The translations under genes were made by a program, and so were the position numbers. Source: Oceanobacillus manasiensis (GTDB taxonomy: Bacteria > Bacillota > Bacilli > Bacillales > Amphibacillaceae). From it: DNA of 64,000 bases. The stretch is taken from positions 186,001 to 250,000 of the forward strand of contig NZ_CCDL010000001.1 of NCBI RefSeq assembly GCF_000724085.1. Reading direction: 5' to 3'. The first letter of the stretch is position 1. Each line of letters starts with the position of its first letter. Below, one piece after another: positions 8,239-17,520 of this stretch. The notes under the pieces are model-generated. The model was not told where the DNA came from. It did no database searches and was given only the letters and a program-made list of their open reading frames with translations.

Positions 8239-9268
8239 GGATCATTTACCCGTAACCGTCGATACACCAGAAATCACTCTAGGGGAAGGAAACACTCCTT
8301 TAATCCATTTTAGACATTTATCCGAACAGCTAGAAATTGAATTATATGGAAAAATAGAAGGCGCAAATCCAACTGGCTCTTTTAAGGACAGAGGAATGGT
8401 GATGGCCGTTGCTAAAGCGGTAGAAGAAGGAAGTGATGCTATTGTGTGCGCTTCTACAGGTAATACCTCTGCTTCTGCAGCAGCGTATGCAGCGAAAGCA
8501 GGGATCCGCGCCATTATTGTTATCCCTAAAGGCAAAGTAGCTATGGGGAAACTCGCGCAGGCTATTATGTACGGAGCAGAGATTGTGGAGATTGACGGGA
8601 ATTTTGACGAAGCCCTTGCAATGGTGAGGGAAATTAGTGAGAAAGCAGATGTAACCCTTGTGAACTCAGTTAACCCCTACCGACTGGAAGGCCAGAAGAC
8701 AGCTGCGTTTGAAGTATGTGAGCAATTGAATGCTGCCCCTGATATTCTTGCTATCCCTGTTGGAAATGCCGGCAACATTAGCGCATACTGGAAAGGTTTT
8801 AAGGAGTATAACAAAAAAAGGGAGAGCGGACTCCCTCAAATGTTTGGGTTTGAAGCTGCAGGAGCAGCCGCTATCGTAAAGGACCAGATTATCGCGAACC
8901 CGGAAACAATTGCTACTGCAATTCGAATCGGCAATCCCGCAAGCTGGAAACTTGCGGTTACAGCACGTGATGAGTCTAACGGTTTAATAGAGTCTGTCAC
9001 CGATGAGGAAATTACAAACGCATTTAAGCTCCTGGCTCAACAAGAGGGAATCTTTGCAGAGCCAGGCTCCTGTGCTTCTATAGCTGGTGTGATTCAGCAA
9101 TGTAAGCAAGGTGTCATTCCCAAAGGAAGCAAGGTAGTCACAGTACTAACAGGAAATGGCCTAAAGGATCCACAGACAGCCATTGAACAAATGGAAATAC
9201 AACCTGTTGCCCTGCCAAATGATGCAGAGTCTCTCCTCCGTTATATTGGAAGCACGGTGATAGTATGA
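8207..9268 (+). CDS. thrC: Threonine synthase
   Basis: A 353-residue PLP enzyme converting O-phosphohomoserine to threonine. The PLP lysine lies in [10 protein letters not shown] (K60), and the phosphate-binding and cofactor motifs [10 protein letters not shown] and [14 protein letters not shown] are intact. The GTG at 8207 is chosen over upstream in-frame starts because GGAG stands 9 nt before it and the N-terminus then matches the family start (W-x-G-L-x-x-Q-Y). It overlaps the end of hom by 32 nt and thrB by 4 nt, so translation is probably coupled through the operon. Confidence 0.96.
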   Translation: MNWQGLLKQYKDHLPVTVDTPEITLGEGNTPLIHFRHLSEQLEIELYGKIEGANPTGSFKDRGMVMAVAKAVEEGSDAIVCASTGNTSASAAAYAAKAGIRAIIVIPKGKVAMGKLAQAIMYGAEIVEIDGNFDEALAMVREISEKADVTLVNSVNPYRLEGQKTAAFEVCEQLNAAPDILAIPVGNAGNISAYWKGFKEYNKKRESGLPQMFGFEAAGAAAIVKDQIIANPETIATAIRIGNPASWKLAVTARDESNGLIESVTDEEITNAFKLLAQQEGIFAEPGSCASIAGVIQQCKQGVIPKGSKVVTVLTGNGLKDPQTAIEQMEIQPVALPNDAESLLRYIGSTVIV

Positions 9269-10170
9269 CTGCTTTTCAGATTAGCGTTCCAGCTAGTTCC
9301 GCAAACCTGGGACCGGCTTTTGATTCAGCAGGCATTGCGCTAAATCTTTATTTGATACTAGAAGTAGAAGAGCAAAGGAATTGGGAATTTATCCACGCTT
9401 CCGACCTGCTACCTACTATTACAACCTATGAAGAGCATTATATATACCAAATCGCCAAGCAAACTGCGGATCGATTTGGCGTGGTACTCTCACCTTGCAG
9501 GGTGACAGTCACAAGTGAGATTCCATTAGCTCGCGGCCTCGGAAGTAGTGCCGCAGCTGTAATTGCTGGGATTGAACTAGCTAATCAACTGTGTGATTTA
9601 AAGCTAACAAATGCCGATATATTAAAGTTTGGAACAGAACTTGAAGGCCACCCAGATAATATAGCTGCTTCCTTATTAGGAGGGTTGATCATTTCTACCC
9701 TACAAGAGGACGTACATTATGTACAACTCCCGCTTTCAGAGCTTGAGGCTGTTCTGAGCATCCCTCCCTTTGAGTTAATGACAGAAGACGCTAGGAACGT
9801 ATTGCCAGCAACGTTCACCAGAAACCAGGCATCCATGGCTAGCAGTCTTAGCAATGTGCTTATCGCTGCATTAGCCACTGGAGATTTTACAGTAGCGGGA
9901 GAAATGATGGAAAAGGATCTGTTTCACGAGCCATATCGAGCCGGTTTACTACCGCATTATAAGCAAATAAAACAAGAAGCAAAGTTGGCTGGAAGCTACG
10001 GGACCGTGATTAGCGGAGCCGGACCAACCATGATCTCCTTCACCCAAAAAGGAACTGGCACTACATTAGCTAAACACTTGCAAAAGTTACTATCTGACTT
10101 TCAAGTGAAAGTAGCCGAGATCGATCAACAGGGAATGCAAACAAAAACGCTGAGACCCGCTACAGATTAA
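9265..10170 (+). CDS. thrB: Homoserine kinase
   Basis: A 301-residue GHMP-family kinase phosphorylating homoserine with ATP. The ATP-binding motif [12 protein letters not shown] lies at about 87-98, and the third GHMP motif is [10 protein letters not shown] near residue 252. The ATG at 9265 overlaps the thrC stop as ATGA. It is the last gene of the threonine operon; the stop codon is already inside the terminator hairpin. Confidence 0.96.
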   Translation: MTAFQISVPASSANLGPAFDSAGIALNLYLILEVEEQRNWEFIHASDLLPTITTYEEHYIYQIAKQTADRFGVVLSPCRVTVTSEIPLARGLGSSAAAVIAGIELANQLCDLKLTNADILKFGTELEGHPDNIAASLLGGLIISTLQEDVHYVQLPLSELEAVLSIPPFELMTEDARNVLPATFTRNQASMASSLSNVLIAALATGDFTVAGEMMEKDLFHEPYRAGLLPHYKQIKQEAKLAGSYGTVISGAGPTMISFTQKGTGTTLAKHLQKLLSDFQVKVAEIDQQGMQTKTLRPATD

Positions 10171-10195
10171 CTGTAGCGAGGCTTAGCGTTTTTTC
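10145..10195 (+). terminator. Terminator of hom-thrC-thrB
   Basis: AACGCTGAG...CGCTACAG pairs with CTGTAGCG...CTTAGCGTT, followed by six T residues. The hairpin overlaps the last codons of thrB. Confidence 0.85.
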
Positions 10196-10201
10196 TTTAG
10201 A

Positions 10202-11170
10202 TTATCCCATAAGCTCTGTCATTAGGGCTTTTTGAGCGTGAAGTCTGTTTTCCGCTTGTTCAAAAACAACGGATTGTTCTCCATCAATTACTGCTGACTC
10301 GACTTCTTCCCCTCTATGTGCTGGTAGACAATGCATAAAGGTAGCATCAGGCTTTGCTAAGGCGAATAGTTCAGCTGTAACCTGGTAATGCTGGAAAGCT
10401 TCTATCCTTTGTTTCTGTTCCTCTTCCTGTCCCATACTTGCCCACACATCTGTATAAACAACATCTGCATTCCGGACAGCCTCATTTGGAAGTGTTTCGA
10501 ATATAATCTTACCACCAGAAATAGATGCATGCTGTTTCGCTTTTGTTACTATCGCTTCTGAAGGGGCATACCCAACAGGTGCACAAACGGTAAGGTTCAT
10601 ACCCATCAATCCCGCCCCTATCATAAGGGAATTGGCCATATTATTCCCATCGCCAATGTATGTAATGTTTATCCCATTTAGTGCTCCTTTTTGCTCTTTT
10701 ATTGTTAACAAATCTGCAAGGACCTGACATGGATGATAGAGATCTGTTAGGCCATTTATAACAGGAATACTGGCATTTGCTGCAAGTTCTTCTACCATCT
10801 CCTGGGAATAAGTCCGAATCATTATGCCATCAAGATATCCAGATAACACCTTAGCAGTATCGGCAATCGGCTCTCCTCTTCCAATTTGTAAATCTTTTGT
10901 ACTTAAAAAAATTCCATTTCCGCCAAGCTGATAGATTCCTGCCTCAAAAGAGACCCTTGTTCTAGTAGAAGCTTTTTCAAAAATCATACCGAGTGTCTTT
11001 CCTTTCAGTGTGTGCTCCTCCTCTCCAGCCTTCCTTTTAGCCTTGAGTTGTTCTGCCAAATCAAGTAAAGAAAGGATCTCTTCCTTCTTAAAATTCTCTA
11101 ATGTTAGAAAATCACGGCCAGCGAGAGACTTTAAGCTATTCGGAGCTTCCTTTAATTGTATTGTCATCAT
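10202..11170 (-). CDS. argF: Ornithine carbamoyltransferase
   Basis: A 322-residue transcarbamylase joining ornithine and carbamoyl phosphate to citrulline in arginine synthesis (or the reverse in degradation). Carbamoyl-phosphate motif S-T-R-T-R at 68-72, HPCQVLAD near 146, ornithine-binding region with DVWASMGQE, and the catalytic HCLPAHRG loop near 280 are all present. The gene is alone, not in an arg cluster or an arcABC operon. An arginine box overlapping its promoter indicates the anabolic, arginine-repressed enzyme. Confidence 0.95.
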   Translation of the reverse strand: MMTIQLKEAPNSLKSLAGRDFLTLENFKKEEILSLLDLAEQLKAKRKAGEEEHTLKGKTLGMIFEKASTRTRVSFEAGIYQLGGNGIFLSTKDLQIGRGEPIADTAKVLSGYLDGIMIRTYSQEMVEELAANASIPVINGLTDLYHPCQVLADLLTIKEQKGALNGINITYIGDGNNMANSLMIGAGLMGMNLTVCAPVGYAPSEAIVTKAKQHASISGGKIIFETLPNEAVRNADVVYTDVWASMGQEEEQKQRIEAFQHYQVTAELFALAKPDATFMHCLPAHRGEEVESAVIDGEQSVVFEQAENRLHAQKALMTELMG

Positions 11171-11193
11171 CCATTTCCACCCTTCGGAATGTA

Positions 11194-11230
11194 TATGAAT
11201 TATTATGCATTATTTAGAATAAATATACAA
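11194..11230 (-). promoter_or_regulatory. argF promoter with overlapping ArgR/AhrC box
   Basis: On the minus strand TTGTAT (11230-11225), 17 nt, CATAAT (11207-11202). The 18-bp sequence AATGCATAATAATTCATA (11211-11194) fits the ARG-box palindrome WNTGAATWWWWATTCANW with one mismatch and covers the -10. Repression by ArgR/AhrC with arginine is expected. Confidence 0.75.
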
Positions 11231-11251
11231 TATTTTTGCACATTTATTTAT

Positions 11252-11288
11252 AAAAAAATCGCTCTGCTAAATTTGTTAGCAAAGCGAT
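11252..11288 (-). terminator. Terminator of the ywbD-type gene
   Basis: On the minus strand ATCGCTTTGCTAA pairs with TTAGCAGAGCGAT over a short loop, then a run of T residues (plus-strand A run 11252-11258). Confidence 0.85.
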
Positions 11289-11293
11289 ATATG

Positions 11294-12487
11294 TTAATTC
11301 ACCTGGATAAAAAGTACCTTTAAGTAATTTCCTTGTTGGAATTTACGATCCACCTGAAAATCAGCGGGTAGGTGATACTCTTCCAAGATTTTGTAGCCAG
11401 TATTCATTTGTTTAAAAGCTTTTTCAACAAAGCCCTTGAATTTCTTCATTCCAAAGCTTGCATTGTTTGTTGACGCCACAATAATGCCATTTTTCTCTGT
11501 AATGGATATCGTATCCATTAGTAGTTTTGGATAATCCTTTGACGTACTGAACGTGCGCTTTTTTGATCTTGCAAAGCTTGGAGGATCAAGCACCACCATA
11601 TCAAATTTTAATTGGTGACGTTTCGCGTACTGGAAATAATCAAACACGTCCATAACACGGATATCATGCTGGTCAAAATCGATTCCATTTATGCTGAATT
11701 GCTCAATTGTTTTTGCTTTTGATCGTTTAGCAAGGTCCACACTCGTTGTCTTATCTGCTCCACCAAGAGCCGCAGCAATTGAAAAGGCACCTGTATAAGA
11801 AAACGTATTAAGTACATGCTTGCCCTTTGCGTACTTATCCCGAATGGCTTTTCTTACGTCACGCTGGTCTAGGAAAATCCCCACCATCGCTCCATCATTT
11901 AAATAGACGGCATACCGCATGCCATTTTCCTTAATGATAAGTGGAAATTCTCCACGTTCACCTTTGACGAAGTCATCATCTTCCATATATTTACCCTTCG
12001 TGTCAAAGCGTTTCTTTTCATAAATCGCTTTATAATCACCAAGCTCGTCCAATACTTGTATAACCAGTTCTTTAAACGTATAAATCCCATCACTATACCA
12101 ATTGATCAGGTAGTAGCCATCAAAATAATCGATTGTTAGACCACCAATTCCATCCCCTTCACCGTTAAAGAGACGAAATGCAGTCGTCTCTTCATCCTGA
12201 TAAAAACCTTGGCGCTTATTAATCGCCTTGAGAATTTTTTGTTGGAAGAAAGAAAAATCAATCGGTTCATCTTGCTTGGTTGTTAAAACCCAACCAATCC
12301 CTTTATTTTGTCGGCCATAATAACCTCTTCCAAGAAAGTTGTGTGTAGAGTCAACCAAATCAATAATGGCTCCCTCTTCTTTCAATACGTGTTCATTTGT
12401 TATTGCTTCCTTACTAATTAATGGTACACCCTTACGAAAATCCTGTATAAAAGGTTCTTTAACTTTTATTTCAATAGTATTTTGCAT
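11294..12487 (-). CDS. ywbD: Class I rRNA large-subunit methyltransferase, RlmI/YwbD type
   Basis: A 397-residue SAM-dependent methyltransferase of the RlmI family, which methylates C5 of a cytosine in 23S rRNA. An N-terminal PUA-like domain (about 1-75), a central EEHD-like region and a C-terminal Rossmann methyltransferase domain with NTFSYTGAFSIAA (SAM motif I) and VLDPPSFARSKK (catalytic region) are recognisable. The ATG at 12487 follows AAGGATG. The gene is monocistronic and transcribed away from the AAA ATPase. The exact target base cannot be read from the sequence. Confidence 0.88.
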   Translation of the reverse strand: MQNTIEIKVKEPFIQDFRKGVPLISKEAITNEHVLKEEGAIIDLVDSTHNFLGRGYYGRQNKGIGWVLTTKQDEPIDFSFFQQKILKAINKRQGFYQDEETTAFRLFNGEGDGIGGLTIDYFDGYYLINWYSDGIYTFKELVIQVLDELGDYKAIYEKKRFDTKGKYMEDDDFVKGERGEFPLIIKENGMRYAVYLNDGAMVGIFLDQRDVRKAIRDKYAKGKHVLNTFSYTGAFSIAAALGGADKTTSVDLAKRSKAKTIEQFSINGIDFDQHDIRVMDVFDYFQYAKRHQLKFDMVVLDPPSFARSKKRTFSTSKDYPKLLMDTISITEKNGIIVASTNNASFGMKKFKGFVEKAFKQMNTGYKILEEYHLPADFQVDRKFQQGNYLKVLFIQVN

Positions 12488-12678
12488 CTTTTCATCCTTA
12501 ACTCTTTTTTCTTATTATCGCATGTGGTTTGGAAAAGCGAAAGGAATGATATATTGTCCCTACCGTCTCATTATTCCCACTACTCCCTGTAGAAAATTCA
12601 TACTCTTGCAAAACAATGGCATAAGATGTGGTATGATAGGATTTATTACCCCTAAATAACTTGTTAAAGGAGTCATTC

Positions 12679-13937
12679 ATGAGAACAAAATCACTTGTAA
12701 ATTTTAATGAAATGACGAGAAACACTCTTCCCCACTATTATGATTATGCCTACCCGCTCAACAAAGCACAGCAAGTCCTGAAAGAGAAGCTAGGAGAAGA
12801 CCTGTCCTTGTACGAAACAGAAGAAGGACTGGACGAATTAGATGAAGCGATCGATATGATGCTGCAACAAAAAGATCCGGCAATTGAAAAACTAGGTTCG
12901 ATCTATGATACGGTAGCAGTTTCTACCATTTCCTATAACGAGACTGAACAATACCGAATCAAACCTTCTTTAAATAATCATATTTTTTACTTCCCTACTT
13001 TTCATGTAGCAAGTATGAAAATACCAATCTACCAAAGTCATATGGAATTCGAACGTTCATTTATATTTGCACGAAGTGACCAGGACCTCGTTCTTTTTCT
13101 GGAATATATAATGAAACAACAGCGAGAAAACATGACAGAAGGCATTACGGTTTTGACAGATACCGAAGACGGTCTAGTTCGGTCTAAAGAAAAGTTAACC
13201 AACCAGATCTCCAGAGAAAACATCCTATTAGATGATCATGTTAAGACAGATATCTTCCGTTCCATTGATGAGTTTTTCGTGGAAGGCGGGGGGTTTTATA
13301 AGGAATACAACATTCCGTACAAACGGGGCATTTTACTGTATGGAAGCCCGGGTAATGGGAAAACAACGCTCGTTAAGTCGATTGCCGGCAGTGTATCAGC
13401 ACCTGTGGTCTATTGGCAAATCACTGAATATACCTCAAGCTATTCGATAAGCGAGGTTTTCGCTACTGCAACCAAGATGGCACCACTTGTTTTAATTATT
13501 GAGGACATTGATTCCATGCCAGAAGAGTCGCGCTCGGTGTTTCTAAACACCCTTGATGGCGCGACTTCAAAGGAAGGCATTTTCCTTATTGGCACAACAA
13601 ACTATCCAGAGAAGATTGATCCAGCACTTATCAACCGAGCTGGAAGATTTGACCGAGCTTATGAAATCAGCCGGGAGAACCATTGCGCGACACCTATTTA
13701 CGCAGTAAAGGACTGGAACGATTCCTTGACGAAACTGCTATTTCACGGTTAACAAAGCAAACAAAAGGCTTATCCATCGCACAGCTAAACGAGCTCTATA
13801 TGTCGATCGCATTAAAGTGGCATTATGAACAACAGGTAGATGCAGAAGAAATTGTGAAAGAATTACAAGAAAATCACCGCAAAACGATGAAACAGGAATG
13901 GGAAATGGGCGAGTATGCTGGAAAACTAGGTTTTTAG
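12679..13937 (+). pseudogene. AAA family ATPase, disrupted by a -1 frameshift
   Basis: Without the frameshift this would be an AAA+ ATPase of about 419 residues, similar in size and design to B. subtilis YjoB. Present are an N-terminal region (1-180), Walker A GSPGNGKTT (222-230), Walker B VLIIEDID (271-278), sensor-1 in GTTNYP, and arginine fingers in NRAGRFDR. At about 13680 the frame is lost. The first frame then runs to a stop at 13752, while the true C-terminal lid continues in another frame (LRDTYLRSKGLERF...) to 13937. One missing C in AACC(C)ATTG would restore the reading. No slippery heptamer is present, so an assembly/sequencing error or a genuine null mutation is likelier than programmed shifting. 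Start ATG 12679 has AAAGGAG 8 nt upstream. Confidence 0.85.
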
Positions 13938-13970
13938 CTAGAACAGCAAACTTTTAAGTAAAAAAGGCCG

Positions 13971-14012
13971 AGCGACCATATGATTTTATAAGCGTTCGTA
14001 TGGTCGCTGTGG
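13971..14012 (+). terminator. Hairpin after the AAA ATPase
   Basis: AGCGACCATA pairs with TATGGTCGCT around a loop of about 18 nt. The following T stretch is weak. Confidence 0.5.
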
Positions 14013-14031
14013 TTTTAAATTCCCCTCTTTC

Positions 14032-14103
14032 GGTTTCACTTCTCCCTTGTTTGGTGTCACTTTCACGGCTTCTGGTTTCACTTCTCCCCTATTTGGTGTC
14101 ACT
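14032..14103. repeat. Two tandem 30-nt repeats, period 42
   Basis: GGTTTCACTTCTCCC followed by TTGTTTGGTGTCACT (14032-14061) recurs at 14074-14103 with two substitutions. A weaker third start is seen just before. Non-coding, between a terminator and the YtrA-type operon. Confidence 0.7.
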
Positions 14104-14135
14104 CTAACTTGCCAGGGCAATCTAGCCCACCCAAT

Positions 14136-14855
14136 TTATTCGTTCACATATTCTATATAAGAGTCTGGATCTAGGTCGAGTGTCTTCTCTTCCCCTACAC
14201 GAATTAATATGACATTTTCTCCATGGATAATGGTCGATCCATTTTCATCTCCCATAAACGTTCTTCCTGTAAATTGATTAAAGGTAAATGGATCTCTAAG
14301 CATATTTAACTCAACTTCCTGATACCCATTTTCACCTGGGTTTAGAATATTTACAACACCATCGGATAACGTTACATCTGGCGGATGGATATATCCACTC
14401 ATATCCTCTCCGTTCATATATAGGGGGGTCTCATAATAAATGACTTCAATTTCATCTCCCAACCCCGCAACTTTTTCCACAAAGATAGAAGCCATTAATT
14501 CTTCACTAGGACTTGAGGTAATCTGCAATACTTTCTCCGAATAGGTGAATTCCCAATCCTTGCGAATGTACTCCGCATCAATTCCCTCAGTATTCCCAGA
14601 ATACATATGATCATAAAGAGATATAAAATCCCTTCTCTCTCCTTCACCACTTGCCGAGTGCTCTTCAAAAGGATCCAATATTGCAAGTACTATGCCACAA
14701 GCGATTAATACCGCTCCATATAAAGGTAACAGCCACCTTTCCTTTCGTCGTAAAGCAGGAAATTGTTTACTACTAAACTTTATTAATAAAACAACCCCGC
14801 CAATTATAATGGCCAGCAATAAAATAGGAAAAAGTACAATGTCAAAGTTTATCAT
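14136..14855 (-). CDS. Membrane protein of the first YtrA-type ABC operon, unknown function
   Basis: A 239-residue protein with two N-terminal membrane segments (about 6-27 and 42-62) followed by a mostly polar domain (about 65-239), probably outside the membrane. No known domain is recognised. The ATG at 14855 overlaps the stop of the ABC permease gene by 4 nt (ATGA) and has GGAGG at 7 nt. It is therefore the last gene of gntR-ATPase-permease-this protein, and probably an accessory part of that exporter or sensor. Confidence 0.7.
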   Translation of the reverse strand: MINFDIVLFPILLLAIIIGGVVLLIKFSSKQFPALRRKERWLLPLYGAVLIACGIVLAILDPFEEHSASGEGERRDFISLYDHMYSGNTEGIDAEYIRKDWEFTYSEKVLQITSSPSEELMASIFVEKVAGLGDEIEVIYYETPLYMNGEDMSGYIHPPDVTLSDGVVNILNPGENGYQEVELNMLRDPFTFNQFTGRTFMGDENGSTIIHGENVILIRVGEEKTLDLDPDSYIEYVNE

Positions 14856-15589
14856 TTCCTAACCTCCTGACGATTGGAAACGAGAATATTAGCTAAAAAC
14901 AATAGAAAAACGGTCCCAATAATTTTCACAGCAAAGAGCCCAAAAGCTGTCTCTCGAAAATAAAATTCATACAATGATACGAAGCCTGGTTCATTAAAGT
15001 CATAGATAAAAAGAAATCCAAGCAACCCCACAGGAACGATAATGATTAACATACGATGCAGCTGCACTACATTTCCAATAAAATAACCAATGGTTCCAAT
15101 AAATAAAACATACAAAATTGTAGCTGCCGTTCCACTTAACCACTCACCTGTCGTTAGAGGCAATGCTTCTGTCAAGAAGGTATTCCCCCGTAAATATTGA
15201 ATCATTTGAATCAAATACTGTGAAAAAACTGCAGTTAGTCCTGCAACCGTACTTGCAGAAAGCAAGAAGGCCATATTAGCTAAATTGCTACTAAGTCTGT
15301 TCGTAATAAATAGATAATCATCGTTTCGATAAGATTTGGTTGTAATTAAAATAGAGGTAAAGAATACCCATACGAGGGTTAGCCCTATGACCCCATCTGT
15401 AGAATAATAATTCATCCATAAGGAAACATTCCCCATACTTGTGCCATGCATGCCCGTTCCGCCCCAAGTAAACACAATAGCAAGGAGCTGTAAAGCCACC
15501 ATGGAATTAAACACACCAGCAAAGGCCTTCCATTTAAATAAATACTGCTCACCAACCAATCTACCAAGTGACATCTTATTTAAAGACAT
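14852..15589 (-). CDS. ABC transporter permease, YtrA-type operon 1
   Basis: A 245-residue membrane protein with about six hydrophobic segments, fitting the small permeases paired with YtrB/YhcH-like ATPases. The ATG at 15589 follows a GGGGGG site at 7 nt and lies inside the end of the ATPase gene (14-nt overlap), so the two are translationally coupled. It would form the membrane part of a complex with the ATPase at 15576-16466. Such systems respond to cell-wall-acting antibiotics in relatives; the substrate here is not known. Confidence 0.75.
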   Translation of the reverse strand: MSLNKMSLGRLVGEQYLFKWKAFAGVFNSMVALQLLAIVFTWGGTGMHGTSMGNVSLWMNYYSTDGVIGLTLVWVFFTSILITTKSYRNDDYLFITNRLSSNLANMAFLLSASTVAGLTAVFSQYLIQMIQYLRGNTFLTEALPLTTGEWLSGTAATILYVLFIGTIGYFIGNVVQLHRMLIIIVPVGLLGFLFIYDFNEPGFVSLYEFYFRETAFGLFAVKIIGTVFLLFLANILVSNRQEVRK

Positions 15590-16466
15590 CGTCAATCCCC
15601 CCTGTCGTCTGGTTTGTCAGATAGACACAGACATCACTTGCTGATACGGTGGTGACTTGCATACCTAATCGTTTCGCTTTCTCTATGTCTATTTCTTCGT
15701 TTTTCACAACGGCATAACAGGTATTTGCCCCAACATCTTCTGTATATAATACCTGCTTATTTGTTACCCATTGTCTTACTAGTTCGCTCCGACCTGTTAA
15801 CCCTATTGCATAGTTGCGTATTACATCAATCGGTTCGTGAAGCAATGCTTTGCCATTTTTTATCACAAGTATGTCTTCTAATACTTCCTCTAGTTCCTCC
15901 AAGTGATGACTGGAAATAATCATTGTTCGTGGGTGTGCAAGATAATCCTTAAGAAGAGCTCTATTGAAGTCTTTTCTTACGGAGGCATCCATGCCTGTTG
16001 TCGGTTCATCAAATAAGGTGATTTCACAGCGTGCAGCCAACCCAAAAATCATATTGAAGGTGCTCGCTTTTCCCTTTGAAAGATGGGTATGTAATTGGTT
16101 TGGGTTAAAGGAAAAGTATTTGAATAATCGTTCTGCTAATTGACTGTCCCAATTGCCGTAGAAACGTTTTCCCGTTTGCAATATTTCCGATAAAGTAAGA
16201 GCATTAGGAAAATCCATTTCATCATTAATGTAGGCGACGTTAGCAGAAACGGTAAGGCTATTAAATGGATTTACTTTTAGCACCTCAACATGTCCAGTTG
16301 TAGGTTTCCAAAGACCTGCAAGAATTTTTAGCAAGGTTGTTTTACCAGCGCCATTTCTCCCAATAAGTCCTGTAATGGTGTTCTTCTTTATTTGGATATT
16401 CAATTCATTTAAAGCATACACACTGCCCTGTTTCTTTGTAAGCCTATCGCACTCCACCATATTCAT
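15576..16466 (-). CDS. ABC transporter ATP-binding protein, YtrA-type operon 1
   Basis: A 296-residue single ATPase domain. Walker A GLIGRNGAGKTTL lies near residue 33-45, the Walker B region is ITLFDEPTTGMD, and the switch histidine follows in IISSHH. The signature before Walker B is degenerate (THLSKGKAST in place of LSGGQ), as is common in this subgroup. The ATG at 16466 shares a base with the gntR stop (TAATG). It supplies energy to the permease encoded next. Confidence 0.9.
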   Translation of the reverse strand: MNMVECDRLTKKQGSVYALNELNIQIKKNTITGLIGRNGAGKTTLLKILAGLWKPTTGHVEVLKVNPFNSLTVSANVAYINDEMDFPNALTLSEILQTGKRFYGNWDSQLAERLFKYFSFNPNQLHTHLSKGKASTFNMIFGLAARCEITLFDEPTTGMDASVRKDFNRALLKDYLAHPRTMIISSHHLEELEEVLEDILVIKNGKALLHEPIDVIRNYAIGLTGRSELVRQWVTNKQVLYTEDVGANTCYAVVKNEEIDIEKAKRLGMQVTTVSASDVCVYLTNQTTGGIDDVFK

Positions 16467-16849
16467 TACGCTTCCCCCTCTATCTTTTCCAAACTGTCCC
16501 GAAGCATTTTCTGCAATTCTTCTTCGTCTACCTTTAACCGGGCTGCCTCTAGAGCCACATCATCCAACAAGCCTTTTAACGTATGGTTTTTTCGTTTATC
16601 TAGTATCAACTGTCTCGCTTCCGGTGTAACAAACTTTCCTAATCCGCGTTTGCTGTATAAGATTCCTTCATCTGACAAGAGTGTTAACCCTTTTGCCGCT
16701 GTTGCCGGATTAATGGTGAATATTTCTGCAAGCTTGTATTGTGAATAAACCTTGTTATTTGTTTGAAAATTACCATTAAGTATCTCTGTTTCAATCCATT
16801 CGGCAATTTGAACATAGATAGGCTTTGTGGTATCTGAAAGTAAATGCAA
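16466..16849 (-). CDS. GntR family regulator, YtrA subfamily, operon 1
   Basis: A 127-residue repressor: a winged helix-turn-helix (about 5-72) with the GntR pattern KPIYVQIAEWIETEIL and KLAEIFTINPATAAKG, plus a short helical tail that marks the YtrA subfamily. A TTG at 16849 (GGAGG at 8 nt) is preferred to a TTG 18 nt upstream that overlaps the binding site. As first gene of its ABC operon it is likely autoregulatory, binding near the promoter at 16896-16924. Confidence 0.85.
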   Translation of the reverse strand: MHLLSDTTKPIYVQIAEWIETEILNGNFQTNNKVYSQYKLAEIFTINPATAAKGLTLLSDEGILYSKRGLGKFVTPEARQLILDKRKNHTLKGLLDDVALEAARLKVDEEELQKMLRDSLEKIEGEA

Positions 16850-16895
16850 ACCAGCAACCTCCTTCAACTAACTCAGTGCATTAGTCGTGTAATGT

Positions 16896-16924
16896 AGTAT
16901 ATAATTATTTAAAGAAAAAAACAA
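16896..16924 (-). promoter_or_regulatory. Promoter of YtrA-type operon 1
   Basis: On the minus strand TTGTTT (16924-16919), 17 nt, TATACT (16901-16896). The -10 is followed by half-site-like ACTACATTACAC and ACTAATGCAC, candidates for the GntR operator. Confidence 0.5.
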
Positions 16925-16954
16925 GCGCAAATTGATTGATTTTCAAAAATTTAC

Positions 16955-16983
16955 AAATAAAAAATGCCTGCTTAGCAGACATT
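16955..16983 (-). terminator. Terminator of the acetyltransferase pair
   Basis: On the minus strand AATGTCTGC pairs with GCAGGCATT across a 3-nt loop, followed by a T-rich tract (16962-16955). Confidence 0.75.
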
Positions 16984-17001
16984 CATATTTCATACTTATT
17001 A

Positions 17002-17520
17002 TTAATCTATACCGACAATGCGACTCCTTCTTTCTAAAAGCACTACATCACGCCAAACACCATTTAATTTGCCAATACGTTCTCGAACCCCAACTTCTAT
17101 AAAACCAGCACTTTCATGAAGTCGAATGCTCCCCTTATTTTCTGGGAAAATGCCGGATTGAAGTGTCCAAAACCCATTTGCCTCACTTTCCTCAATCAGA
17201 TAGGCCATAAGTTTTGTTCCGATTCCTTTGCCAATACTTTGTTTACTCAAATAAATGCTTAGCTCAGCCGCACCAGCGAATGCTTTTTTGCTGGAGGTTG
17301 GGAGAAGTGCTGCCCAACCTATAACCTTACCCGCCTCTCTAGCAACCAACCGACAGTCTTTTAAATATTTCCGATCCCATTCTTCCCAATCTGGAGCCTC
17401 TGTATCAAATGTTGCATTTCCTGTTTCAATTCCTTCTAAATAAATGGATCGCACTTGGGACCAGTCGGAAGTGGTCATATGATCCATCACAATATCATTT
17501 ACTTTACTACTCATTAACAA
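17002..17520 (-). CDS. GNAT acetyltransferase, phosphinothricin acetyltransferase-like
   Basis: A 172-residue protein resembling the PAT/YwnH group, which N-acetylates small amino-acid-like toxins such as phosphinothricin or methionine sulfoximine. Typical features are GNATFDTEAPDWEEW near the N-terminus, the acetyl-CoA loop AELSIYLSKQSIGKGIG and the late ESAGFIEVGVRERIGKLNG. A TTG at 17520 has GGAGG at 7 nt; an in-frame ATG follows two codons later. It overlaps the preceding acetyltransferase gene by 14 nt, so the two are co-translated. Confidence 0.8.
   Translation of the reverse strand: MLMSSKVNDIVMDHMTTSDWSQVRSIYLEGIETGNATFDTEAPDWEEWDRKYLKDCRLVAREAGKVIGWAALLPTSSKKAFAGAAELSIYLSKQSIGKGIGTKLMAYLIEESEANGFWTLQSGIFPENKGSIRLHESAGFIEVGVRERIGKLNGVWRDVVLLERRSRIVGID

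Noticed and set aside
13660-13700. Programmed -1 frameshifting in the AAA ATPase
   Set aside because: No X-XXY-YYZ slippery heptamer and no following stem-loop; a missing C explains the data better.
14032-14103. CRISPR-like array
   Set aside because: Only two units with a 12-nt separator and no cas genes; spacers would be too short.
16375-16629. 84-codon plus-strand ORF across the gntR/ATPase junction
   Set aside because: Antisense to two well-supported overlapping genes and without a ribosome binding site.
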